Of a stretch of 64,000 bases of DNA, positions 55,519-62,912 are shown piece by piece. Position 1 is the stretch's first letter. Each line of letters opens with the position of its first letter. The position numbers and the translations under genes were made by a program. The notes under the pieces were generated by a model. The model had not been told where the DNA came from, did not search any database, and worked only from the letters and a program-made list of their open reading frames with translations. Source of the DNA: Microbacterium commune. GTDB lineage: Bacteria > Actinomycetota > Actinomycetes > Actinomycetales > Microbacteriaceae. The stretch is from contig NZ_JACSPX010000001.1 in NCBI RefSeq assembly GCF_014836945.1, forward strand, positions 248,001 through 312,000. Reading direction: 5' to 3'.

Positions 55519-55570
55519 GACAGGCATCCGCGGGGCGCCGGTCATCGGACTCGGCGTGCCCGCGAAGCCG

Positions 55571-55888
55571 TCAGCTCGCGCGGCGCTTGAGCTTGCGACG
55601 CTCGCGCTCGCTCAGACCGCCCCAGATGCCGAAGCGCTCGTCATTGCTGAGGGCGTACTCGAGGCACTCGCCCCGCACGTCGCACGATGTGCAGATGCGC
55701 TTGGCGTCTCTCGTCGAGCCGCCCTTCTCCGGGAAGAACGCCTCGGGGTCGGTCTGCGCGCAGAGCGCGTCGACCTGCCAGGCGAGCGCGCCATCATCTT
55801 CAGCGTCGACTCGACGTACTCCGGGTACGCCGAGGTTGACTGGATCGACGAACCAATTCTCGGGAACGTCCGACCGGTAACCCGTCAT
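55571..55888 (-). CDS. whiB2: WhiB-family iron-sulfur transcription factor (WhiB2/WhmD type)
   Basis: A 105-residue protein with cluster cysteines C43, C66, C69 and C75, the GIWGG turn and a basic tail (RERRKLKRRAS). WhiB2 (WhmD, WhiB in Streptomyces) is needed for septation. GGGAGAT precedes the ATG. A near-consensus primary-sigma promoter lies about 50-80 nt upstream. The order whiB2-glycosyltransferase-DUF5719 and the nearby DUF3499/metallopeptidase pair match the Mycobacterium whiB2 neighbourhood. Confidence 0.94.
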   Translation of the reverse strand: MTGYRSDVPENWFVDPVNLGVPGVRRVDAEDDGALAWQVDALCAQTDPEAFFPEKGGSTRDAKRICTSCDVRGECLEYALSNDERFGIWGGLSERERRKLKRRAS

Positions 55889-55936
55889 CTCGATCTCCCA
55901 ACCCTGCTTGTGCCCCCTCCGGGCCGTGCACCACTA

Positions 55937-55965
55937 ATTACACCCGTGTCATTCGTCGCGGTCAA
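55937..55965 (-). promoter_or_regulatory. Primary-sigma promoter of whiB2 (TTGACC-N17-TGTAAT)
   Basis: -35 TTGACC (55965-55960), 17-nt spacer, -10 TGTAAT (55942-55937) on the minus strand. The spacer contains GACAC, the core recognised by WhiA in Streptomyces. Confidence 0.65.
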
Positions 55966-56080
55966 GTCGCGGATCGTAAACCCTCAATGGTGCGTTTAAG
56001 GTTCATTGAACGTCCATCGGCGTGTCGCACCGGTCTGCGCGAGCGTCGGGGAAGACGGGTGCGGGCAGTGCTCGGCGCGA

Positions 56081-56086
56081 TAGCCT
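56081..56086 (+). promoter_or_regulatory. -10 box TAGCCT (leaderless type)
   Basis: TAGCCT, 7-nt gap, ATG at 56094. Confidence 0.55.
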
Positions 56087-56093
56087 GAACCCG

Positions 56094-57509
56094 ATGGCCG
56101 TGTACAGCAAGCATCCCGTGGCCCCTCGCCCCGCGGCCCCGCCGCGTGAGACGACCGGGCATCTGATGGTGCGCGCGTACAGCGTGCTGGCCCTGTTCTG
56201 CCTGTTCGCGCACACCGCGGTGTACAACACCTTCGGCGCGCTCGGGTCGGGCATCGTGCTCGCCGTCCTCACCGCCGGCGCCCTCGCCATCTGGGTGCCC
56301 GAGGTCGTCGCCCAGCGTCCCACCCGCTTCCCGTGGCGCCGACTGCCGTGGGCGGCCCTCGGCTACGCCGCCCTCGCCCTGGCATCCACCCTGTGGTCGC
56401 GCTGGCCCGCGGCCACCCTGCTCACCTGGTCGCTGCTGGCCGCCATCACCGTGACCGCGGTGCTCATCGCGACCACCCTCACCTGGAACGAGATCGCGCG
56501 GGCGATCTCGAGCGCCCTCAAGATCATCCTGGGCCTCTCCCTCGCGATCGAACTGTGGGTCGCGCTCGTGCTGCGCCGACCGCTGCTGCCGAACTTCGTC
56601 GATCTTCCCGAGGGCAAGATCGATCCGCACCTGTACTGGGTGCGCGGAAACCTGTTCGACGACGGGCGCATCCAGGGTGTGGTGGGCAACGCGCACTCGC
56701 TCGCGATGATGTGCCTGTTCGCGCTGATCGTGTTCGCGGTGCTGTACGCCACGCAGGTGCGCCGGCGCACCATGCTGATCTTCTGGTCCGCGATCGCCGC
56801 CGTACTGCTCGTCAAGGCGGCATCGGCCACGGTGTATCTGAGCATCGCCGTCGTCGTGGCGGTGCTGATCGCCGTGCTCCTGATGCGCGCGGCGTCACCG
56901 CGACGACGCGCGCGGCTGTACCTGCTCTTCGCCGCAGTGGCCGTCGTCGGGATCGGGGGTGCCGTGCTGCTGCGCGACCAGCTCCTGTCCGCGCTCGGCA
57001 AGGGATCCGACCTCACCGGGCGCATCGAGATCTGGCAGGCGGTGTGGGAGCGCGCGATCACCCGGCCGGTGTTCGGCAACGGCTTCTCCTCCCCCTGGGT
57101 GCCCTGGGATCCGGCGTTCGACGGCTGGATCCTGAACCACGGGCTCAGCGTCTTCCACGCTCACGACATGTGGCTCGATGTGTTCCTGCAGCTCGGGGCC
57201 GTGGGCGTCGCTCTGATGGCGGTCGCCTGGCTGGCGCTCGCGTGGCGCGCGTGGTTCTTCGCCGTGGATCGTCCGCGGTGGGACCTCGACGCCCGCCGCT
57301 CTTACTCCCCCCTGGCGCTGCTGCCCGTGCTGTTCACCGCAGTGCTGCTGGTGGAGGGCCTCGCCGAGTCGGCTCCGATCATGCTGTGGGGCTGGCTGCT
57401 GCTGATCCTGCTCTCGTTCAAGATGAAGGCTGTGCCGCTCATCGGCGTCGGAGTCGGCGAGCGCACCCCCGTCATCTCGCACGGCCCGCAGCCGCGGCAG
57501 GTGCCATGA
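56094..57509 (+). CDS. O-antigen ligase/polymerase-like membrane protein (first copy)
   Basis: A 471-residue protein with about 10-12 membrane helices and a large outer loop. It belongs to the WaaL/Wzy-like family: features are DDGRIQGVVGNAHSLAMM, SDLTGRIEIWQAVWERAITR and NHGLSVFHAHDMWLDVFLQLG; a conserved Arg and His in such loops act in ligation. It probably polymerises or attaches a surface glycan. The start at 56094 is favoured over a frame opening 72 nt upstream because of the TAGCCT box. It overlaps the second copy by ATGA. Confidence 0.85.
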   Translation: MAVYSKHPVAPRPAAPPRETTGHLMVRAYSVLALFCLFAHTAVYNTFGALGSGIVLAVLTAGALAIWVPEVVAQRPTRFPWRRLPWAALGYAALALASTLWSRWPAATLLTWSLLAAITVTAVLIATTLTWNEIARAISSALKIILGLSLAIELWVALVLRRPLLPNFVDLPEGKIDPHLYWVRGNLFDDGRIQGVVGNAHSLAMMCLFALIVFAVLYATQVRRRTMLIFWSAIAAVLLVKAASATVYLSIAVVVAVLIAVLLMRAASPRRRARLYLLFAAVAVVGIGGAVLLRDQLLSALGKGSDLTGRIEIWQAVWERAITRPVFGNGFSSPWVPWDPAFDGWILNHGLSVFHAHDMWLDVFLQLGAVGVALMAVAWLALAWRAWFFAVDRPRWDLDARRSYSPLALLPVLFTAVLLVEGLAESAPIMLWGWLLLILLSFKMKAVPLIGVGVGERTPVISHGPQPRQVP

Positions 57510-58846
57510 CGCCGCGGCGCCTCGTCGTCTCGCTGCTCGGTTCGGCGCCGTTCGCCCGCGCCTACACGCTGACCGCGCTCACCGCGGCGTTCTCGTCGTT
57601 CGTCATCGAGCGGATGATGTCGCCGGTGAGCCTGGCGACGATCATCGGCGTGCTCGCGGTCATCGGCGTCGCCGTGCTGACCGTCCGCCGGGACGAGCTG
57701 TCCCTGCTGCGGTTCGCCCCGACGTCGCTGCTCGGGTTCCTGCTGCTCGCGCTGCTGAGTGTGCTCTGGTCGGCGGATCGTGGGGGCACGCTCGCCGGCT
57801 GGTTCACCCTGCTCGGGTACGCCGTGATCGCGATCACGATCGGGCACGTGCGCGACACGCTGCAGACGGTGCGCGCCATCGGCGACACCCTGCGCTGGCT
57901 GCTGACCCTGTCGCTCGCACTGGAGATCGTGTTCGGCATCCTGCTCGACACCCCGTTCCGGCTGCTGGGCATCGAGGGCACGCTCGCCGTCGGGGGCCCG
58001 ATCCAGGGCATCTTCGGCACCCGCAACATGCTCGGCTTCATCGCGGTAATCGCGCTGATCACCTTCGTGGTCGAGTGGCGCACGCGGTCGATCGGGCGGG
58101 TCGCGGGTGTGCTGTCCGTCGCGCTCGGCGGCTCACTCGCGCTGTTCTCGGCATCGCCGACGGTCGTGGTGCTCGCGACGGGCGTCGGAGTGGCGACGGT
58201 CGCACTCATGATCGTGCGGCACACGCCCGCGCACCTGCGCAGCGCCGTGCAGGCGGCGCTGGGCGCCCTGGTGGTCGTGGGGCTCGTCGTCGCCTTCGCG
58301 CTCCGGCATCAGATCATCCGCGTCCTCGACGCCGGCTCCGACTTCTCGACCCGCGCCGATCTGTGGAACATGATGCTCGACTTCATCGCTCAGCGGCCGA
58401 TCACCGGCTACGGGTGGTTCGGCCCGTGGCCGCGCGGTGAGTATCCGTTCACCTACATCAACTTCCTGCTGTCGGATCACCACCAGTCGGCGCTCAACGC
58501 CTACTTCGACACGCTGCTGCAGCTGGGCTGGGCGGGCCTGGCGCTCTTCGTCGTGCTCGGCAGCGTCGCCCTCGTGCGCTCGTGGCTGGTGGCGAGCGTG
58601 CGGCGCTCGGTCGTGTACGCGTGGGCGCCGCTCGTGCTCATCACGCTCGGCGTGGAGTCGATGTTCGAGAGCTTCGCGCTCACCGGAACCGGCTGGCTGC
58701 TGCTCGTGCTCTGCGCCCTGCGGGCAGGACAGACCAGGTCGTGGCGGGAGAGCATCGACGCGGCGCACACCGACGCGATCCCGACGCTGGGGCCTGAGGG
58801 TGGGGGGCCCGATCGCGGGCCGCTCCCGGGCGCCACGGGATCATGA
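57506..58846 (+). CDS. O-antigen ligase/polymerase-like membrane protein (second copy)
   Basis: A 446-residue paralogue of the preceding gene with the same helix pattern and matching loop landmarks: GGPIQGIFGTRNMLGFIAV, SDFSTRADLWNMMLDFIAQR and SDHHQSALNAYFDTLLQLGWAG. The tail is Pro/Gly rich. The ATGA overlap with copy one suggests joint synthesis and perhaps a heteromer, or two steps of one glycan (polymerise, then ligate). Identity between the two was judged by pattern only. Confidence 0.85.
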   Translation: MTPRRLVVSLLGSAPFARAYTLTALTAAFSSFVIERMMSPVSLATIIGVLAVIGVAVLTVRRDELSLLRFAPTSLLGFLLLALLSVLWSADRGGTLAGWFTLLGYAVIAITIGHVRDTLQTVRAIGDTLRWLLTLSLALEIVFGILLDTPFRLLGIEGTLAVGGPIQGIFGTRNMLGFIAVIALITFVVEWRTRSIGRVAGVLSVALGGSLALFSASPTVVVLATGVGVATVALMIVRHTPAHLRSAVQAALGALVVVGLVVAFALRHQIIRVLDAGSDFSTRADLWNMMLDFIAQRPITGYGWFGPWPRGEYPFTYINFLLSDHHQSALNAYFDTLLQLGWAGLALFVVLGSVALVRSWLVASVRRSVVYAWAPLVLITLGVESMFESFALTGTGWLLLVLCALRAGQTRSWRESIDAAHTDAIPTLGPEGGGPDRGPLPGATGS

Positions 58847-58849
58847 AGA

Positions 58850-58855
58850 TAGACT
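58850..58855 (+). promoter_or_regulatory. -10 box TAGACT ahead of a short leader ORF
   Basis: TAGACT, 8-nt gap, GTG at 58864. It would give a leaderless 18-codon ORF in front of the glycosyltransferase gene. Confidence 0.4.
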
Positions 58856-58863
58856 GTGATCCC

Positions 58864-58920
58864 GTGACCCCCGTGACAGAATCCCTGCCCGTCCGCACCC
58901 GCTCGGAGAGCTGGGCATGA
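58864..58920 (+). CDS. Possible 18-residue leader peptide (uORF)
   Basis: GTG at 58864 opens 18 codons (VTPVTESLPVRTRSESWA) ending in a TGA that overlaps the ATG of the glycosyltransferase (ATGA at 58917-58920). The position after a -10 box suggests it may be translated from a leaderless message and feed ribosomes to the next gene. There is no protein-level evidence. Confidence 0.35.
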   Translation: MTPVTESLPVRTRSESWA

Positions 58921-59876
58921 CCGGCAGCGCGTTCGATCCGTCCACCGCGTCGATCGTCATCGTCACCTACAACCGCTCGCATCTGCTGAGCGGGCTGCTG
59001 ACCAGCATCCGCACGATGGACCCGAAACCCGGCCGTGTCGTGATCATCGACAACGCGTCGTCGGACGACACGACCGAGGTCGTCGACTCGTTCCGCCCCG
59101 GCATCGGCACCGAGATCGTCTACCGCCGGCTCGAGACCAACACCGGCGGCTCCGGTGGCTTCAGCGAAGGCATGCGCACGGCGTACGAGCTGGGGTCCGA
59201 GTGGATCTGGATGATGGACGACGACGTCGAGGTGCTGCCGGACGGCCTCGCGAAGATGGGCCGCTGGTCGCGCCGCTTCAAGAGCATCCAGGGTCGGCGC
59301 TACGACTACGACGGCAGCGAGTTCTACTGGCAGTACCGGATCGCCGACCGGATGGGCATCCCGATTCCGTTCGCGCCGTCGAAGTTCGACTCGTCGGGGT
59401 TCAAGGAGATGAACAGCGGATGCTTCGAGGGCATGTTCATCCATCGTTCGATCGTGGCGCAGATCGGCCTGCCCGACCCGCGCTTCTTCATCTACTGGGA
59501 TGACCAGATGTACGGCTGGCTGGCATCACGCCTGACCACCGCCGTGATCGTCGACGAGTTCGTGCTGCGCCGCACGCGCGAGATCAAGCAGTGGGACATG
59601 GGCATCCGGCACATGAACGCGTCGAGCAATGCGTACCGGTACTACATCATGCGCAACCGCGCATTCATCAAGAACTACTACCGGGTGCACGGGGTGTACA
59701 ACCCGGTGCTGTTCGGCCTCGGCACCTCAGCGACGTTCGCCAAGGAGCTGATCCGGCTGCTCTTCGTCGAGCGCACGGTCCGCGGGACGAGCAACCTGTT
59801 CCGCGGTCTGCGCGACGGCGGCCGGATCGGCCGCGACCGCACCTGGCAGCCCATGCCGGCACTGGAGGCACGATGA
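58917..59876 (+). CDS. GT2 glycosyltransferase (galactofuranosyl/rhamnosyl-transferase-like)
   Basis: A 319-residue GT-A enzyme without membrane helices. SIVIVTYNRSHLLSGLLTSI opens the nucleotide site, EWIWMMDDDVEVL holds the DxDD metal motif, and SGCFEGMFIHRSIVAQIGLP with FFIYWDDQMYGWLASR marks the acceptor side, where WDD is the likely catalytic base region. The WMMDDD type resembles GlfT-like and related actinobacterial transferases. GGAGAG precedes the ATG, and a leader ORF overlaps it. It overlaps the next gene by ATGA. Confidence 0.88.
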   Translation: MTGSAFDPSTASIVIVTYNRSHLLSGLLTSIRTMDPKPGRVVIIDNASSDDTTEVVDSFRPGIGTEIVYRRLETNTGGSGGFSEGMRTAYELGSEWIWMMDDDVEVLPDGLAKMGRWSRRFKSIQGRRYDYDGSEFYWQYRIADRMGIPIPFAPSKFDSSGFKEMNSGCFEGMFIHRSIVAQIGLPDPRFFIYWDDQMYGWLASRLTTAVIVDEFVLRRTREIKQWDMGIRHMNASSNAYRYYIMRNRAFIKNYYRVHGVYNPVLFGLGTSATFAKELIRLLFVERTVRGTSNLFRGLRDGGRIGRDRTWQPMPALEAR

Positions 59877-60484
59877 CCGAGCAGCAGCCCGAATACGTCT
59901 GGGCATACTCGGATGAGAAGCCCAAGCGCGGGCGCACGTGGCTGATCGTCGGCCTGGCGGTGGCTGCGGTCGTGATCGCGGCGCTGGTGTTCTGGCTGTT
60001 CCTGCGGCCCGGGGCGCCGCTTGCGAGTGCCACGCCGACGGCGAGTGCGACGCCGTCGGCGAGCGTTTCGCCCTCGGCGTCTGCTTCGGCAACGGAGTCT
60101 GCGACTCCTTCTGCGGCGCCGTCCGAGGCGCCCGAGCCGTCGATGACGCCGGTGACCACACCTCCCCCTCCCGTGGACCCGAGCATGGGTGCGTTCCGTG
60201 GACAGGTCGGCGGCTGGCTCAATGATGCGCTGACCGGACTCGACATCGTCGCGGACAGCAAGGGGTCGGACGCAGTGCCGGTCGTCGACAACCTCAGGGA
60301 CGACGCTCAGCGTCTCGCGGAGGTACCCGCGCCGTCTTCGATCAGCTCCGACTGGAACAAGGCGGTGTCGGACTACAGCGGACGCCTGACCGAGCTCAGG
60401 AAAGCGGTCTCGTCGGGATCGGACGTTTCAGTCGATGCCGCACGCGTTTCCGCTCAGCGCCTGCGGGAGCTGGTCGGACTCTGA
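59873..60484 (+). CDS. Single-pass protein with Ser/Thr/Pro/Ala stalk
   Basis: Not assigned to a family. 203 residues: a cytosolic start (EYVWAYSDEKPKRGRTW), one membrane helix (~23-44, LIVGLAVAAVVIAALVFWLFL), a low-complexity stalk of SATP/SAS/SEAP units (~50-105) and a small helical outer domain ending ARVSAQRLRELVGL. The stalk could span the wall and may be O-glycosylated; this is inference. It is coupled by ATGA to the GT2 gene. Confidence 0.7.
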   Translation: MTEQQPEYVWAYSDEKPKRGRTWLIVGLAVAAVVIAALVFWLFLRPGAPLASATPTASATPSASVSPSASASATESATPSAAPSEAPEPSMTPVTTPPPPVDPSMGAFRGQVGGWLNDALTGLDIVADSKGSDAVPVVDNLRDDAQRLAEVPAPSSISSDWNKAVSDYSGRLTELRKAVSSGSDVSVDAARVSAQRLRELVGL

Positions 60485-60662
60485 TAGGCATCCCGCAGCA
60501 GCTAGGTACGCAGCGGCGGAGCGCTCCCCACTCGAAGTGATCAGCGTCCGCTGCGAGCAGGATGGGCTCATCGAGCTGAAATAAGACGGAGAATGCGAGA
60601 CGCACCTGCTGAGAGCCTTCGCGGCCTTGTCGGCCTGGGGTGACACCGCACGCGCGCGAGGC
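60485..60662. other. Intergenic region with no feature found
   Basis: The 178 bp between the stalk-protein gene and the convergent coiled-coil gene contain no clear hairpin, gene or known site. Base use is less GC-rich than around it. Confidence 0.5.
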
Positions 60663-61028
60663 TCAGCCCTGTTCGGCCTCCAGGCGCCGCAGGCGCTCCT
60701 CGTAGTGGGACGCCAGCTCGAGCCGGATCCGGGCACGCTCGTGCTCCGCCATCGCCCGTGATGCGGCGTCGTCAGCATGCAGCTGGTCGTCGGCGAGACG
60801 CACTCGAAGCCATTCGAAACGCTGCTCCAGCGCGGCCAGCTGCGGGGCGATGCGGTCGAACTCCGACCGCATGAATGAGAAGTCGGCCTGCGTGCCTCCG
60901 AGGCGCGCATCGTAGTCGCGCTGCATCGCCTGGAACTCCTCGGACAGGACAACCAGGCGAGGGCTGAGAAGAGCGTCGACGCGCCGCTCGACCAGTAGGT
61001 CCAGTCGTCGTCGGAGGCGGTTCAACAT
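60663..61028 (-). CDS. Small coiled-coil protein
   Basis: A 121-residue charged helical protein of unknown family. LNRLRRRLDLLVERRVDALLS and a long run rich in Arg, Glu, Leu and Ala (MAEHERARIRLELASHYEERL) predict coiled coil over most of the length. The start at 61028 is preceded by GGGAGC; the longer upstream frame lacks signals. It lies 44 nt after the GT29-like gene on the same strand, so the two are probably cotranscribed, and it may serve as a tether or subunit for the transferase. Confidence 0.65.
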   Translation of the reverse strand: MLNRLRRRLDLLVERRVDALLSPRLVVLSEEFQAMQRDYDARLGGTQADFSFMRSEFDRIAPQLAALEQRFEWLRVRLADDQLHADDAASRAMAEHERARIRLELASHYEERLRRLEAEQG

Positions 61029-61072
61029 GATGCTCCCATTCGTCGGGGAATTCGGGATCGCATTTCGAGCGA

Positions 61073-61771
61073 TCAGTGGTGGAAGGCGATGAGCCCTGAG
61101 TCGATCCAGCGGTGCATGAGCGTCGACTCGAGATCGATCCGGTGCTCCGCTCCTACGGGCGACGGCTCGCCGTAGGCGTGGTTCCACGCCGACTGCGCGG
61201 GCGCGTCCACGAACGAGAAGCCCGTCGCGTCGATCACGACGTCGGGAAACAGCCGCTTGGCGATCCACAACATCACTGTGCCGGTTGTCGCCCACTGCCC
61301 GCCGGTGCGCGGATCGGCGCCCAGCGCCTCGCCCAGCGGCAGAATGACCTCGCGGTTCGGCAGTGTGACGATCCCGAGGTCCTGCGGCCAGAAGGCGGGG
61401 AGCTTCGGGTTTTCCCACAGCAGGCGACCCGGCTCGACCATCAGATACAGCCTGTCAGAGTAAGCCTCGAAGAACCACGGGGTGGGGCGCACACCGCGGT
61501 TGAACACGACGACGTCCGTGCGCCGCCCGACAGTGCTCTGCGCGTCGACGTCGTCTAGGCGGAACCCGTTCACGCGGAAGACGAGATCTGCGGCATCGAT
61601 CATGGCGGCGCGGTCAGCGGAGGGTTCGAGCGGCTGGTTGCCGACGACGGCGACGCGTCGTACCTTGGAGGCACGGGCGTACGACTTCACCAGCGGCCGC
61701 AGCCGCTGGTAATACGCCTCTTCCGCAGCCGTCGCCCGCTCGCTGACGACGGGCTCCTTCACACGCCTCAT
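61073..61771 (-). CDS. GT29 (sialyltransferase)-like glycosyltransferase
   Basis: A 232-residue protein with a match in pattern to GT29 sialylmotifs. VAVVGN (40-45) then I58-D59-x2-D62-x-V64-x-R66-x-N68 recalls motif L. TTGTVMLWIA (162-171) with GFSF (184-187) recalls motif S. H198, H210 and E215 fit the motif III/VS area. The fold family transfers nonulosonic acids from CMP donors. There is no signal peptide, so it would act in the cytosol. A pseudaminic acid synthase gene is divergent from it, 79 bp away. Bacterial GT29 members are few; assignment is by motif and context. Confidence 0.65.
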   Translation of the reverse strand: MRRVKEPVVSERATAAEEAYYQRLRPLVKSYARASKVRRVAVVGNQPLEPSADRAAMIDAADLVFRVNGFRLDDVDAQSTVGRRTDVVVFNRGVRPTPWFFEAYSDRLYLMVEPGRLLWENPKLPAFWPQDLGIVTLPNREVILPLGEALGADPRTGGQWATTGTVMLWIAKRLFPDVVIDATGFSFVDAPAQSAWNHAYGEPSPVGAEHRIDLESTLMHRWIDSGLIAFHH

Positions 61772-61779
61772 AGCTCTTC

Positions 61780-61785
61780 AGCTTA
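61780..61785 (-). promoter_or_regulatory. -10 box TAAGCT for the GT29-like gene
   Basis: TAAGCT on the minus strand, 8-nt gap, ATG at 61771. Confidence 0.45.
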
Positions 61786-61837
61786 GGGGACGGATCACGC
61801 ACGGATCGCGCTGCACCGCGCCAGGCGCAGCCGCGTC

Positions 61838-61843
61838 TAGAGT
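61838..61843 (+). promoter_or_regulatory. -10 box TAGAGT for the pseudaminic acid synthase gene
   Basis: TAGAGT, 7-nt gap, GTG at 61851; no ribosome site. Confidence 0.55.
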
Positions 61844-61850
61844 TGGGGTC

Positions 61851-62912
61851 GTGACTTCTGACCAGACCATCGAGCTCTCGTCCGCAGTGATCGGCAAGGG
61901 GGCCCCGGTCTTCACCATCGCCGAGATGTCCGGGAATCACAACGGCGATCTCGAACGAGCGCTGGACATCGTCGACGCTGTCGCCTCGACGGGAGCCCAC
62001 GCGCTGAAGATCCAGACGTACACCGCCGATACGCTGACGATCGACTCCGATCGCCCGGCCTTTCAGGTCGCGGGCGACCACTCGCTGTGGGGTGGGCGCA
62101 ACCTCTACGCCCTCTATCAAGAGGCGCACACGCCATGGGATTGGCACAAGGAGATCTTCTCCCGCGCGCGTTCCCACGGGATGATCCCGTTCTCGACGCC
62201 GTTTGACCCGACCGCCGTGGAGTTCCTTGAAGGATGCGGCGTCGAGCTGTACAAGACAGCGTCAGCGGAGATCGTCGATCTTCCGCTGATGCGGGAAATC
62301 GCCCGCACCGGCAAGCCGATGATCGTCTCCACGGGCATGGCGACCCTTTCCGAGATCGATGCCGCCGTGACGGCGATCCGCGATGCAGGATGCTCGCGCC
62401 TGGTCCTGCTGGCCTGCACGGCCGCATACCCCGCTGTTCCGGAAGAGGCCCGCTTGGGTAATATCGCCGTCCTCAGGGAAGCCTTCGACGTGCCCGTCGG
62501 CCTGTCAGATCACACGCTGGGCATCGGCGTCGCGGTGGCGGCCGCGGCGCTGGGTGCGGTCGCTGTGGAGAAGCACGTGACCCTGGACCGTGATCAGGGC
62601 GGGGTCGACGCCGACTTCTCTCTCGTCCCCGACGAGTTCGCGGCGCTGGTCGCAGCCGCCGAGCAGGCGCGGATCGCCATCGGCAGCGGGAGCGCGTTCG
62701 GCCCCACCGAGCAGGAGCAGGCGGTCGTAGCGCTGCGCCGCTCACTCTTCGTGGTGGAGGATGTCCGGGCCGGCGATCCTCTGACCACCGCGAACGTGCG
62801 ATCAGTCCGGCCCGCGGGAGGTCTGAGTCCGGACGACTTCGCCCGGGTTCAGGGCCGGACGTTCACGCGCGACGTCGCGCGCGGCACTCCGCTCGCGTGG
62901 GACATGATCTGA
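61851..62912 (+). CDS. pseI: Pseudaminic acid synthase (NeuB/PseI family)
   Basis: A 353-residue enzyme that condenses phosphoenolpyruvate with a 6-deoxy-di-N-acetyl-hexose to give a nonulosonic acid. The NeuB barrel shows VFTIAEMSGNHNGDLERAL, KIQTYTADTLT, LYALYQEAHTPWDWH (a PseI-type feature absent from NeuB) and STPFDPTAVEFLE. A C-terminal SAF antifreeze-like domain (~295-353, SLFVVEDVRAGDPLT) closes the active site. The GTG start is of leaderless type. The last 64 bp overlap the convergent PseG-like gene, which belongs to the same pathway. Confidence 0.9.
   Translation: MTSDQTIELSSAVIGKGAPVFTIAEMSGNHNGDLERALDIVDAVASTGAHALKIQTYTADTLTIDSDRPAFQVAGDHSLWGGRNLYALYQEAHTPWDWHKEIFSRARSHGMIPFSTPFDPTAVEFLEGCGVELYKTASAEIVDLPLMREIARTGKPMIVSTGMATLSEIDAAVTAIRDAGCSRLVLLACTAAYPAVPEEARLGNIAVLREAFDVPVGLSDHTLGIGVAVAAAALGAVAVEKHVTLDRDQGGVDADFSLVPDEFAALVAAAEQARIAIGSGSAFGPTEQEQAVVALRRSLFVVEDVRAGDPLTTANVRSVRPAGGLSPDDFARVQGRTFTRDVARGTPLAWDMI

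Noticed and set aside
60396..60605. 69-codon minus-strand frame over the end of the stalk-protein gene
   Set aside because: Overlaps a better-supported gene and has no ribosome site, motif or promoter.
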